This document shows, in pieces, positions 1 through 6,827 of a stretch of 17,221 bases of DNA. A program made the position numbers and the translations under genes. Origin of the DNA: Bacteroidota bacterium (lineage in GTDB: Bacteria; Bacteroidota; Bacteroidia; Flavobacteriales; Flavobacteriaceae); NCBI GenBank assembly GCA_947483095.1, contig CANKLD010000020.1:1-17221 (forward strand), written 5' to 3'. The notes beneath the pieces are model-generated. The model saw only the letters and a list, made by a program, of their open reading frames with translations. It had not been told where the DNA came from and made no database searches. The stretch's first letter is position 1. Every line of letters starts with the position of its first letter.

Positions 1-1409
1 AAAATGGATTGGAAGGAATCGTTTTGAACCTTGAAGAAGACAATGTTGGGGTGGTACTTTTAGGACCATCAACAGGAATCAAAGAAGGTTCTACTGCCAA
101 AAGAACGCAACGTATTGCCTCTTTAAAAACAGGAGAACAAATGGTAGGTCGTGTAGTAAATACACTTGGATTTCCAATTGATGGAAAAGGACCAATTGGT
201 GGAGATTTATACGAAATGCCTTTGGAAAGAAAAGCGCCTGGAGTAATTTTCCGTCAACCGGTAACCGAACCATTACAAACGGGTATCAAAGCAGTTGATG
301 CTATGATTCCAGTAGGTCGTGGACAACGTGAATTGGTAATTGGTGACCGTCAAACAGGAAAATCAACGGTTTGTATTGATACCATTTTGAATCAAAAAGA
401 ATTTTACGATGCTGGAAAACCAGTATTTTGTATCTATGTTGCCATTGGGCAAAAAGCGTCAACTGTAGCGGGAATTGCTAAAATGTTAGAAGAAAAAGGA
501 GCAATGGCGTATACCATTATTGTTGCTGCTAACGCTTCTGATCCAGCTCCAATGCAAGTTTATGCTCCTTTTGCAGGTGCAGCAATTGGAGAATATTTTA
601 GAGATTCAGGTCGTCCAGCTTTAATTGTTTATGATGATTTATCTAAGCAAGCCGTTGCTTATCGTGAGGTTTCTCTTTTATTGAGAAGACCACCGGGACG
701 TGAGGCTTATCCTGGAGACGTTTTTTACTTGCACAGTCGTTTATTAGAGAGAGCGTGTAAAGTGATTGCTAATGATGACATTGCAAAAAACATGAACGAC
801 TTGCCAGATACCTTGAAAGGAATTGTAAAAGGAGGAGGATCTTTAACTGCATTGCCAATTATTGAAACTCAAGCGGGAGACGTTTCTGCGTATATCCCAA
901 CGAACGTAATTTCGATTACTGACGGTCAGATTTTCCTTGATGGAGATTTGTTTAATTCAGGGGTTCGTCCAGCAATTAACGTAGGTATTTCGGTATCTCG
1001 TGTTGGTGGAAATGCACAAATTAAATCAATGAAAAAAGTAGCAGGAACATTAAAATTAGACCAAGCGCAATTCCGTGAATTGGAAGCGTTTGCTAAATTT
1101 GGTTCTGATTTAGATGCGGTAACATTGAACGTAATTGAAAAAGGAAGAAGAAACGTTGAAATCTTAAAACAAGGATTAAACAGTCCTTATACTGTTGAAG
1201 ATCAAGTTGCGATTATCTATGCAGGTTCTAAAAACTTGTTGAGAAATGTTCCTGTAAACAAAGTAAAAGAATTCGAAAAAGACTTTTTAGAATACTTGAA
1301 CAACAAACACAGAGATACTCTTGACGCTTTAAAAGCTGGAAAATTAGATGACAACATTACGTCTGTTATCGAAAATGTAGCAAAAGAAGTTTCAGCGAAA
1401 TATAACTAA
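1..1409 (+). CDS. atpA: ATP synthase F1 subunit alpha (5' end cut by window)
   Basis: Alpha subunit of the F1 catalytic head of the F1Fo ATP synthase, peripheral on the inner face of the cytoplasmic membrane. Three copies alternate with beta and bind non-catalytic nucleotides. The reading frame is already open at base 3, so the start lies upstream; 468 residues are visible and, by comparison with E. coli AtpA, roughly 55-60 N-terminal residues (most of the beta-barrel domain) are missing. The Walker A loop GDRQTGKST lies at about 342-368, the [12 protein letters not shown] segment at about 687-722, and SRVGG, carrying the arginine finger that reaches the beta-subunit site, near 993-1007. The helical C-terminal domain is complete, with stop TAA at 1407-1409. 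atpG follows after 81 bases, the usual order. No atpD follows atpG, which fits the split F1 operon of Bacteroidetes. Identification is secure. Confidence 0.98.
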   Translation, partial: NGLEGIVLNLEEDNVGVVLLGPSTGIKEGSTAKRTQRIASLKTGEQMVGRVVNTLGFPIDGKGPIGGDLYEMPLERKAPGVIFRQPVTEPLQTGIKAVDAMIPVGRGQRELVIGDRQTGKSTVCIDTILNQKEFYDAGKPVFCIYVAIGQKASTVAGIAKMLEEKGAMAYTIIVAANASDPAPMQVYAPFAGAAIGEYFRDSGRPALIVYDDLSKQAVAYREVSLLLRRPPGREAYPGDVFYLHSRLLERACKVIANDDIAKNMNDLPDTLKGIVKGGGSLTALPIIETQAGDVSAYIPTNVISITDGQIFLDGDLFNSGVRPAINVGISVSRVGGNAQIKSMKKVAGTLKLDQAQFRELEAFAKFGSDLDAVTLNVIEKGRRNVEILKQGLNSPYTVEDQVAIIYAGSKNLLRNVPVNKVKEFEKDFLEYLNNKHRDTLDALKAGKLDDNITSVIENVAKEVSAKYN

Positions 1410-1490
1410 TTAGGTTCTAGGTTTTGGGTGTTAGGTTATATATATTTCTGACCCAACACCTAAAACCCAGCAACCCAATACCCATAATAA
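1410..1490 (+). repeat. Imperfect inverted repeat between atpA and atpG
   Basis: Arms at 1420-1436 and 1451-1467 can form a 17-position stem with one G-U pair and one A-C mismatch around a 14-base AT-rich loop. The whole spacer is built from permuted words: TAGGTT/GGGTGTTAGG on the left, ACCCAA/ACACCTAAAACCC on the right. No T-run follows the right arm, so it does not look like a rho-independent terminator. It could be an mRNA stem that affects processing or translation between the alpha and gamma genes, or a copy of a dispersed intergenic repeat. The fold is seen in the sequence; the role is inference. Confidence 0.75.
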
Positions 1491-2351
1491 ATGGCAAATT
1501 TAAAGGAAATCCGTAATAGAATTACTTCCGTTTCATCAACGATGCAGATTACTTCTGCGATGAAAATGGTTTCTGCAGCAAAGCTAAAAAAAGCACAAGA
1601 TGCAATAACAGCAATGCGACCTTATGCCGAAAAATTAACGGAATTATTACAAAATCTTTCTGCAAATCTTGATGGTGATGCAGGCGGAGAGTTTACTACT
1701 CAACGTGAAATTAAAAAAGTATTAATTGTAGCAATTACTTCGAATAGAGGTTTGTGTGGCGCATTTAATTCTAATGTAATTAAGGAAGTAAAAAACAGAG
1801 CTGTATTTTATGAAGGAAAGCAAGTAGATGTTTTTGCAATAGGTAAAAAAGGAAACGATACTTTAAGTAAAACGCATTCGGTTATTGACAATCAAAGTTC
1901 TGTTTTTGACAATTTAACTTTTGAAAATGTAGCTGCAATTGCAGAAGCATTAACTCAGAAATTTGTGTCTGGAGAATATGACAAAATCGAATTGGTTTAC
2001 AATCAGTTTAAAAACGCAGCGACACAAATAGTTCAAACAGAACAATTTTTGCCATTAGAAGCGTTGAAATCAGATAAAGTTGCATCAACTGGAGATTATA
2101 TCTTTGAACCTTCAAAAGAAGATATTGTTTTAACCTTGATTCCAAAATCATTAAAAACGCAATTGTACAAAGGGATCAGAGATTCATTTGCCTCAGAGCA
2201 CGGAGCTAGAATGACAGCAATGCACAAAGCGACAGACAACGCAACGGAATTGAGAGACCAATTGAAATTGACCTACAACAAAGCACGTCAAGCAGCAATT
2301 ACCAATGAAATTTTAGAAATCGTTGGTGGAGCGGAAGCTTTGAAAGGATAG
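1491..2351 (+). CDS. atpG: ATP synthase F1 subunit gamma
   Basis: Central rotor stalk of F1, one copy per complex; it turns inside the alpha3-beta3 ring and couples proton flow through Fo to ATP synthesis. The 286 residues match the family's usual length. The N-terminal helix (MANLKEIRNRITSVSSTMQI, then TSAMKMVSAAKLKKAQ) and the C-terminal helix (HGARMTAMHKATDNATEL to EILEIVGGAEAL, about residues 241-284) are the conserved halves of the antiparallel coiled-coil shaft. The middle (about 75-215) is the Rossmann-like domain, including SNRGLCGAFN. The ATG at 1491 gives the conserved MANLKEIR start. It follows atpA and is the last gene of the operon: a terminator lies 40-60 bases downstream. Confidence 0.98.
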   Translation: MANLKEIRNRITSVSSTMQITSAMKMVSAAKLKKAQDAITAMRPYAEKLTELLQNLSANLDGDAGGEFTTQREIKKVLIVAITSNRGLCGAFNSNVIKEVKNRAVFYEGKQVDVFAIGKKGNDTLSKTHSVIDNQSSVFDNLTFENVAAIAEALTQKFVSGEYDKIELVYNQFKNAATQIVQTEQFLPLEALKSDKVASTGDYIFEPSKEDIVLTLIPKSLKTQLYKGIRDSFASEHGARMTAMHKATDNATELRDQLKLTYNKARQAAITNEILEIVGGAEALKG

Positions 2352-2353
2352 AG

Positions 2354-2374
2354 CCCCCTAGCCCACGAAGGGGG
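2354..2374. repeat. C5/G5 hairpin after atpG
   Basis: CCCCC at 2354-2358 and GGGGG at 2370-2374 flank an 11-base loop, beginning two bases after the atpG stop. The GC-rich block stands out in AT-rich surroundings. I recall similar CCCCCTAGCCC...GAAGGGGGAA stretches between genes in other Flavobacteriia, but could not search. It may protect the mRNA 3' end or be a dispersed REP-like element. Confidence 0.6.
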
Positions 2375-2386
2375 AATAAAAAAACT

Positions 2387-2417
2387 AAAAAGCCAGCAAA
2401 ATTTGTTGGCTTTTTTT
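2387..2417 (+). terminator. Intrinsic terminator of the ATP synthase operon
   Basis: The stem AAAAAGCCAGCA (2387-2398) pairs with TGTTGGCTTTTT (2404-2415) with one G-U pair, a five-base loop (2399-2403) and a run of seven T at 2411-2417. This is a clear rho-independent terminator, 36-66 bases after the atpG stop. The A-rich left flank means it could also work on the minus strand. It separates atpG from the acetyltransferase at 2441. Confidence 0.88.
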
Positions 2418-2440
2418 AATTTTACAGTTAAAAATCCAAA

Positions 2441-2878
2441 ATGGAAATACGACAATTAGAAACCGTTTCAGAGATGGCTGCCCAAATAGAAATGATTCAT
2501 TTTCTGTACCCTAACATGACGGTTGAAACCTATGAATCCTACTTGAGCACGATGTTGCCAAACGGCTACAAACAGGTAGCTATTTTTGAAAACAAGCAAT
2601 GTATTGGGCTTTCCGGTTATTGGTACAATACCAAATTATGGACGGGACCGTATTTAGAAATTGATAATTTCATTGTACATCCAGATCATAGAAAAAAAGG
2701 AATTGGAAAAATAATTACCGATTTTATTGATGCCAAAGCCAAAGAACTTTCCTGTTCTTGTGTGGTGTTAGATGCTTTTACGGGTAATTTTCCGGCCCAT
2801 CGATTTTACTACAATCAAGGGTATGAACCGCGAGGATTTCATTTCATCAAAACAATTGATGAAAACGGATTTTCGTAA
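2441..2878 (+). CDS. GNAT-family N-acetyltransferase
   Basis: Predicted cytoplasmic acetyltransferase that moves an acetyl group from acetyl-CoA to an amine; the substrate cannot be told from sequence. The 145 residues form one GNAT domain. Motif A is FIVHPDHRKKGIGKIITDFI (about 77-96), with the pyrophosphate-binding R-K-K-G-I-G turn at 84-89. Motif B is FPAHRFYYNQGYEPRGFHF (about 117-135), the usual strand-helix with the N/H-x-x-x-F-Y-x-x-x-G-F/Y pattern. The ATG at 2441 is the first plausible start, 24 bases after the T-run of the operon terminator, so it must be transcribed separately. I found no good TAnnTTTG box; TAATTTTA at 2417-2424 is a one-mismatch candidate lacking a spaced TTG. Its stop lies 10 bases from the stop of the converging QueD-like gene. 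Confidence 0.9.
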   Translation: MEIRQLETVSEMAAQIEMIHFLYPNMTVETYESYLSTMLPNGYKQVAIFENKQCIGLSGYWYNTKLWTGPYLEIDNFIVHPDHRKKGIGKIITDFIDAKAKELSCSCVVLDAFTGNFPAHRFYYNQGYEPRGFHFIKTIDENGFS

Positions 2879-2888
2879 TCGGCTTAAA

Positions 2889-3338
2889 TTAATTATCGGA
2901 TTGGTACCATTCTGCAAATGAAGTTTCCGTTTCTTGCAGTTTTAAAGAATGCAATTCAATTCCTTTTGGCAATCGGCTTTTTATTCTATTGGCAAAATCA
3001 ACAACCATATTTTCACTTGTAGGTTGATAATCTACCAGAATAACATGGTGATCCCGAGCTTGTAATTCCTTTGCTAACTCAACGTGAGGGGTATTTTTAT
3101 TAAATACGGTTGCATGATCAAATTGATCTACAATTTCTTCTTTTACAATTTTCTTTAAATCGGTGAAGTCGATAACCATTCCAAATTTTACATTAGAATT
3201 ATCGGTAATTGGTTTGCCAATAACAGTCACAGACAATTTATAACTATGTCCATGGACGTTTTTGCATTTTCCGTCGTAACCATATAAAGCATGCCCGGTT
3301 TCAAAATTAAATTGTTTGGTTATTCTGATATTGCTCAT
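2889..3338 (-). CDS. queD: 6-carboxytetrahydropterin synthase / 6-pyruvoyl-tetrahydropterin synthase family (QueD-like)
   Basis: Zinc enzyme of the T-fold PTPS/QueD family, acting on 7,8-dihydroneopterin triphosphate; in bacteria it usually makes 6-carboxytetrahydropterin for queuosine. With the ATG at 3338 the protein has 149 residues. Zinc ligands are His16 (in ETGHAL), His29 and His31 (in NVHGHSY); the candidate catalytic Cys25 lies in GKCKN, the Asp74-His75 pair in QFDHATVF, and Glu136 in LQETETSFAEW is the likely pterin-binding acid. PTSEN at 106-110 is also family-typical. A TTG at 3359 would add seven residues, but it is the end of the promoter box at 3357-3364 and so is unlikely to be translated. 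No other queuosine gene is nearby, so QueD rather than a PTPS-like role is inferred from family frequency. Confidence 0.88.
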   Translation of the reverse strand: MSNIRITKQFNFETGHALYGYDGKCKNVHGHSYKLSVTVIGKPITDNSNVKFGMVIDFTDLKKIVKEEIVDQFDHATVFNKNTPHVELAKELQARDHHVILVDYQPTSENMVVDFANRIKSRLPKGIELHSLKLQETETSFAEWYQSDN

Positions 3339-3356
3339 TGTTAAAGTATTTGAATG

Positions 3357-3402
3357 CAAATTTACTAAATTGTAATCATTATACTTTCAAAAATAGATAT
3401 TG
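3357..3402 (-). promoter_or_regulatory. Promoter of the QueD-like gene
   Basis: On the minus strand the -7 box TAAATTTG occupies 3364-3357, a full match to the Bacteroidetes consensus TAnnTTTG. A TTG (-33 element) lies 23 bases upstream, at about 3388-3390 on the plus coordinates, the upper end of the usual 17-23 spacing. The predicted transcript starts near 3350, leaving a leader of roughly 14 bases before the ATG at 3338. Confidence 0.7.
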
Positions 3403-3433
3403 CTTTATATAAAACTAAAATAATGTATATTTG
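3400..3433 (+). promoter_or_regulatory. Promoter of tRNA-Ala
   Basis: TTG at 3400-3402, a 23-base spacer and TATATTTG at 3426-3433 match the Bacteroidetes sigma-ABfr type consensus TTG-N17-23-TAnnTTTG. The tRNA begins eight bases after the box. It lies back to back with the QueD-like gene's promoter, so one short AT-rich region serves both transcripts. Confidence 0.75.
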
Positions 3434-3441
3434 CGCAAGCA

Positions 3442-3515
3442 GGGGGATTAGCTCATTTGGCTAGAGCGCTACGCTGGCAGCGTAGAGGCGATCGGTTCGA
3501 ATCCGATATTCTCCA
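3442..3515 (+). tRNA. tRNA-Ala, anticodon GGC
   Basis: Folded by eye into a complete 74-base cloverleaf. The acceptor stem GGGGGAT (3442-3448) pairs with ATTCTCC (3508-3514) and includes the G3-U70 wobble that identifies alanine tRNAs. The D-stem is GCTC/GAGC with a nine-base loop. The anticodon stem CTACG/CGTAG holds the loop CTGGCAG, with anticodon GGC at 3476-3478, reading GCC and GCU. The T-arm is ATCGG-TTCGAAT-CCGAT, and the discriminator is A3515. The CCA end is not encoded (CAA follows), so it must be added by the CCA-adding enzyme. Anticodon and G-U pair agree, making the identity very safe. Confidence 0.97.
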
Positions 3516-3518
3516 CAA

Positions 3519-3545
3519 AAATATTAGCTCATTTTGGCTTTATTT
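3519..3545 (+). terminator. Weak candidate terminator after tRNA-Ala, containing a D-arm-like repeat
   Basis: AAATA-TT-AGC (3519-3528) can pair with GCT-T-TATTT (3537-3545): eight pairs interrupted by a small internal loop, with an eight-base hairpin loop and only a T-rich right arm for a tail. The same stretch, 3523-3539, is nearly identical to the tRNA D-arm region 3447-3462 (one extra T). It may be an end signal, a leftover piece of a duplicated tRNA gene, or both. Confidence 0.35.
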
Positions 3546-3713
3546 TAATGGAATAAGACTATATTAATAGTCAAATAAATCCAACAGATTATAAAATGAA
3601 GTTGTATCTGAATGATAATCAAATTACAATTAGAATTTAAGCCCATATTATAGTTTTACTGTTTGTATAGTTTTTATATACTGCTGACTGAATTTTTATC
3701 TAGATTGAATTAT
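3546..3713. other. AT-rich gap between tRNA-Ala and the T9SS cargo gene
   Basis: No gene is supported here. The clearest structure is a perfect palindromic hairpin, GACTAT-ATTA-ATAGTC, at 3557-3572. An open frame at 3596-3640 would encode only 14 residues and has no promoter or family signal. The rest is AT-rich leader sequence ahead of the promoter box at 3714. Confidence 0.6.
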
Positions 3714-3721
3714 TATATTTG
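3714..3721 (+). promoter_or_regulatory. -7 promoter box of the T9SS cargo gene
   Basis: TATATTTG at 3714-3721 matches TAnnTTTG in full. No TTG sits at the usual spacing upstream; CTG at 3688-3690, 23 bases away, is the closest candidate. Transcription from here would start near 3728, about 18 bases before the ATG at 3746. Confidence 0.6.
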
Positions 3722-3745
3722 ATAAATTCATACGATAAAAAAATA

Positions 3746-6700
3746 ATGAAACACAGCAGAAACTATTTTCTATTTTTAATTTTAATATCCTTTTCAAATA
3801 GTGCTTTAGGGCAATCATTAATTAATGGTAATTTTGAAAATGGAGGAAATACTATTGGGTTTTTAATAAATGGCGCAGGATACTCACAAATAGACCCTCC
3901 AACAGGCTCTAGCAGTCCTGGGAATTATTCAATAACAACCAACCCTCAGCTACTAAATTCTAACTTTAATTCAGGGGTTGATCATTCTGGAACTGGGAAA
4001 ATGCTTGTGGTCGACGGGAATACCACTCCAGGGGGAAGATTATGGTCATGCACTTCAACCGCAGGCGCATTAAAAGGGTTTACCGTGGGAACTAAATATA
4101 CATTTAGCTATTGGATAAAATCAGTTTCAAATTATGTAACCAATAATGCGACTCAAGCGGATATTAATGTATATTTTGTTAATGCAATAAATATAACCCC
4201 CGCAAGCATGAATAATTATGCGCCACTTCCAAGCCAAGACTGGACACGTGTGAGCTATACTTTTACTGCTAATGCCGATAACATCTTAATTGAGCTAAGA
4301 AATAACAACACTAGCGCATTAGGAAATGACTTTGCTTTAGATGATTTTGATATTTCCCCAGTAGCACTTCCATTAACTTTAACACAAACATCAATAAATC
4401 CGTCCTGCCCATCGTCGTTAGATGGCTCTATTAAAGGAGTTGGTTCTGGAGGAGTGCTACCTTATAAATTTTCATTAGCAACAACCACCTCTACAACTTC
4501 AAATCCAAATGGGATTTTTACGGGTTTAGCAGCGGGGTTGTATACACTTTCAATTACAGATAGCGCGGGATCAACAACTACGCCTTCATCAATTAATATA
4601 ACGTTAGCTCCCCCAAACGATATTACTATAAATGCACCACCACCACCAATTTGCGCTGGATCGCCCATTAATTTATCTGTAAGTGGAAGCACAAGTTATT
4701 TATGGACAGCAAGTCCTTCAGACGCTTCTTTAACTGCAGCTAATAATACAAGTGCATCTCCAGTGGTTAGCCCTTTAACAACTACGACTTATACGGTTAC
4801 TTCAACAAGTAATTCGCTATCTGCTAATATGGTTTTAAATGGTGATTTTTCACAAGGAAATATAGGATTTTCATCAGATTATATTTATTGTAATATTGGA
4901 ACAGTTCCTACAAATGGACTACAAGGAGCCTATGGAGTTTTAACCAATCCAAAAAACTGGTTTAATGCTTTTTACAATTGTTTAGATCACTCTACCCCAA
5001 ACGGAAACATGTTGGTTGGTGATGGATCTACTTCTGGAACAGCTAGGGTTTGGTATTCTCAAACACCAATAACTTTAATTCCAGGAAAAAACTATTTATT
5101 TAGCTACTTTTTAACCTCAGTTGTAAATAGTATTCCAGCAAAATTAGAAGTATTAATTAATAATGTTTCTTTAGGACCTCCCGTCACAGCTCCTTCTATC
5201 TCATGTATTTGGGACGAACATTCTTATGTTTGGAATTCAGGAACCAATACAACCGCAATAATTAGTATTATTAATAGGGAAATGTTAGGAGGGGGAAATG
5301 ATTTTGCAATTGACGATCTTTATTTTAGAGAGACGACTTCTTGTGTATATCAAAAGTCAGTTACTATAACAGTTAATCCGAATGTTGCGCCTACAATTGG
5401 CACAATAACACATCCTACATGTTTAACCCCTGGGAGTGTTGTTTTAAATGGCTTGCCTGCGGGAAATTGGACCATAAATCCTGGCGGAATTACTGGGAAT
5501 ACATCTTCGGTTACAATTTTAAATCTTAATGCAGGAAGCTATGACTTCACTGTTCAAAATTCACACAATTGTGTTTCAACTCCAGTAAGAGTTGTAATTA
5601 ATCTAGTTCCAAATGGAATAAATCCAACATTTAATAGTATTTCGCCAATATGCGTTGGGACAACGATTTCACTTCCTTTATCTTCCACAAATGGAGTAAG
5701 AGGAGCCTGGTCACCGTCTTTTAATCCTAACGCAACAACTACATATACTTTTATTCCTGATGCTGGACAATGCGCCACAACGGCTACAACACAAGTAGTA
5801 ATTAACCCGAGCCCATCAGTTACCGCGACCCCAAGCCAAACCATTTGTTCTGGCGATACCACCTCAATTGTATTGTCTCCCAGTCATACAGGCACAGTAT
5901 TAACATGGACAGTTGTTCAAAATGGAGTAAGAGACGCATTAGATGATTCGGGGACATCAATAACTCAAGTATTGGAAACTACAGGAAACGCTGTTGGAAA
6001 TGCAATTTATACCATTACTCCAGAATTAAACGGCTGTGTAGGAAACCCAATCATAGTAACCGCAACAGTAAACCCATCGCCAAGCCCATCATTAATAGGG
6101 GGAAATATTTGCGTGGATGCTTTAGGTGTGGCCCTTACAACTTATACTCTAAATAGTGGGCTTAATAACTCCGATTATACATTTCAGTGGACTTTGGGAG
6201 TAGGAACAAATCTACCATCAGGGAACACTTTACTAGTCTTGCAAGCGGGAACCTATTCATTGATAGCGACCAATAAAGCTAATGGATGTATTTCTTCAAC
6301 TGTTTTTGCAACAGTTACCTCATCACTTCCGGCAACAAGTATTTCTGCCGTTGGATCGTTTGCTTTTGATCAAAATGCTTCCATTACAGTAACTGCATTA
6401 GATCCAAATCCAAATTATCAATATGCCTTAGATTATGGGCCTTTACAATTTTCAAATATTTTCACAAATGTAAATCCAGGAAACCACCTTGTAACCTTAT
6501 CAGACACTAATGGATGTACTAATTTGAGTACCAGTGTTTTTATTATTGGTTATCCAACTTATTTTACCCCTAATAATGACGGATTTAACGATTATTGGAA
6601 TGTAATAGGAATGGAAAATCAACCAACGGCCAAGATCTTTATTTTTGATCGTTATGGGAAATTGCTAAAACAAATAAGCTCTAAGGGCTTAGGTTGGGAC

Positions 6701-6817
6701 GGAACTTATATAGGAGCACTTTTGCCGACGTCAGATTATTGGTTCACCATTGAATACCTTGAACCGTTTACGTCAGACCTCAAAGTTTTTAAATCCCATT
6801 TTTCATTAAAAAGGTAA
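3746..6817 (+). CDS. T9SS-exported multidomain surface protein with gliding-motility-type C-terminal domain
   Basis: Predicted secreted or surface-anchored adhesin-like protein of 1023 residues. A signal peptide spans residues 1-22 (hydrophobic core YFLFLILISF, probable cut at ALG|Q). Next come a jelly-roll, CBM-like domain (about 24-205), a SprB-type repeat (about 208-285, with DGSI, SGGVLPYKFS and LAAGLYTLSITD), an Ig-like domain (from about 288) and a second jelly-roll (about 357-533) that resembles the first. Several Ig/PKD-like modules follow (about 548-935), and the C-terminus (about 936-1023) is the type B, CHU_C/TIGR04131-like sorting domain: FTPNNDGFNDYWNV, IFIFDRYGKLL, GWDG and the end FSLKR. 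That domain directs export through the type IX system. No catalytic residues were recognised. No sprF/porP partner gene is adjacent. The ATG at 3746 is chosen because the TTG at 3719 is inside the promoter box and the ATG gives a normal signal peptide. Confidence 0.88.
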   Translation: MKHSRNYFLFLILISFSNSALGQSLINGNFENGGNTIGFLINGAGYSQIDPPTGSSSPGNYSITTNPQLLNSNFNSGVDHSGTGKMLVVDGNTTPGGRLWSCTSTAGALKGFTVGTKYTFSYWIKSVSNYVTNNATQADINVYFVNAINITPASMNNYAPLPSQDWTRVSYTFTANADNILIELRNNNTSALGNDFALDDFDISPVALPLTLTQTSINPSCPSSLDGSIKGVGSGGVLPYKFSLATTTSTTSNPNGIFTGLAAGLYTLSITDSAGSTTTPSSINITLAPPNDITINAPPPPICAGSPINLSVSGSTSYLWTASPSDASLTAANNTSASPVVSPLTTTTYTVTSTSNSLSANMVLNGDFSQGNIGFSSDYIYCNIGTVPTNGLQGAYGVLTNPKNWFNAFYNCLDHSTPNGNMLVGDGSTSGTARVWYSQTPITLIPGKNYLFSYFLTSVVNSIPAKLEVLINNVSLGPPVTAPSISCIWDEHSYVWNSGTNTTAIISIINREMLGGGNDFAIDDLYFRETTSCVYQKSVTITVNPNVAPTIGTITHPTCLTPGSVVLNGLPAGNWTINPGGITGNTSSVTILNLNAGSYDFTVQNSHNCVSTPVRVVINLVPNGINPTFNSISPICVGTTISLPLSSTNGVRGAWSPSFNPNATTTYTFIPDAGQCATTATTQVVINPSPSVTATPSQTICSGDTTSIVLSPSHTGTVLTWTVVQNGVRDALDDSGTSITQVLETTGNAVGNAIYTITPELNGCVGNPIIVTATVNPSPSPSLIGGNICVDALGVALTTYTLNSGLNNSDYTFQWTLGVGTNLPSGNTLLVLQAGTYSLIATNKANGCISSTVFATVTSSLPATSISAVGSFAFDQNASITVTALDPNPNYQYALDYGPLQFSNIFTNVNPGNHLVTLSDTNGCTNLSTSVFIIGYPTYFTPNNDGFNDYWNVIGMENQPTAKIFIFDRYGKLLKQISSKGLGWDGTYIGALLPTSDYWFTIEYLEPFTSDLKVFKSHFSLKR

Positions 6818-6827
6818 GCTTCAACTG

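Noticed and set aside
2441..3338. GNAT acetyltransferase plus QueD-like gene as a two-gene pathway.
   Set aside because: They converge from opposite strands and share no evident substrate, so adjacency alone does not support a link.
3339..3359. TTG at 3359 as the start of the QueD-like gene, adding seven residues.
   Set aside because: The TTG is the end of the -7 box TAAATTTG; the ATG at 3338 gives the normal family N-terminus.
3596..3640. A 14-codon frame (MKLYLNDNQITIRI) downstream of tRNA-Ala as a possible small peptide gene.
   Set aside because: No promoter box at suitable distance, no recognisable family, and such short frames are expected by chance in AT-rich DNA.
3719..3745. TTG at 3719 as the start of the T9SS cargo gene, adding nine residues before the signal peptide.
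   Set aside because: The codon is part of TATATTTG, and the added residues would spoil a normal signal peptide.
3442..3745. tRNA-Ala as the integration site of a mobile element, given the D-arm repeat and the adjacent adhesin gene.
   Set aside because: Typical attachment repeats copy the tRNA 3' half; here the D-arm is copied, and no integrase or mobile gene is in the window.
4462..5862. Two minus-strand frames (4462-4692 and 5554-5862) rich in valine and glycine.
   Set aside because: They are complements of the Thr/Asn/Ser-rich adhesin coding sequence and carry no motif of their own.
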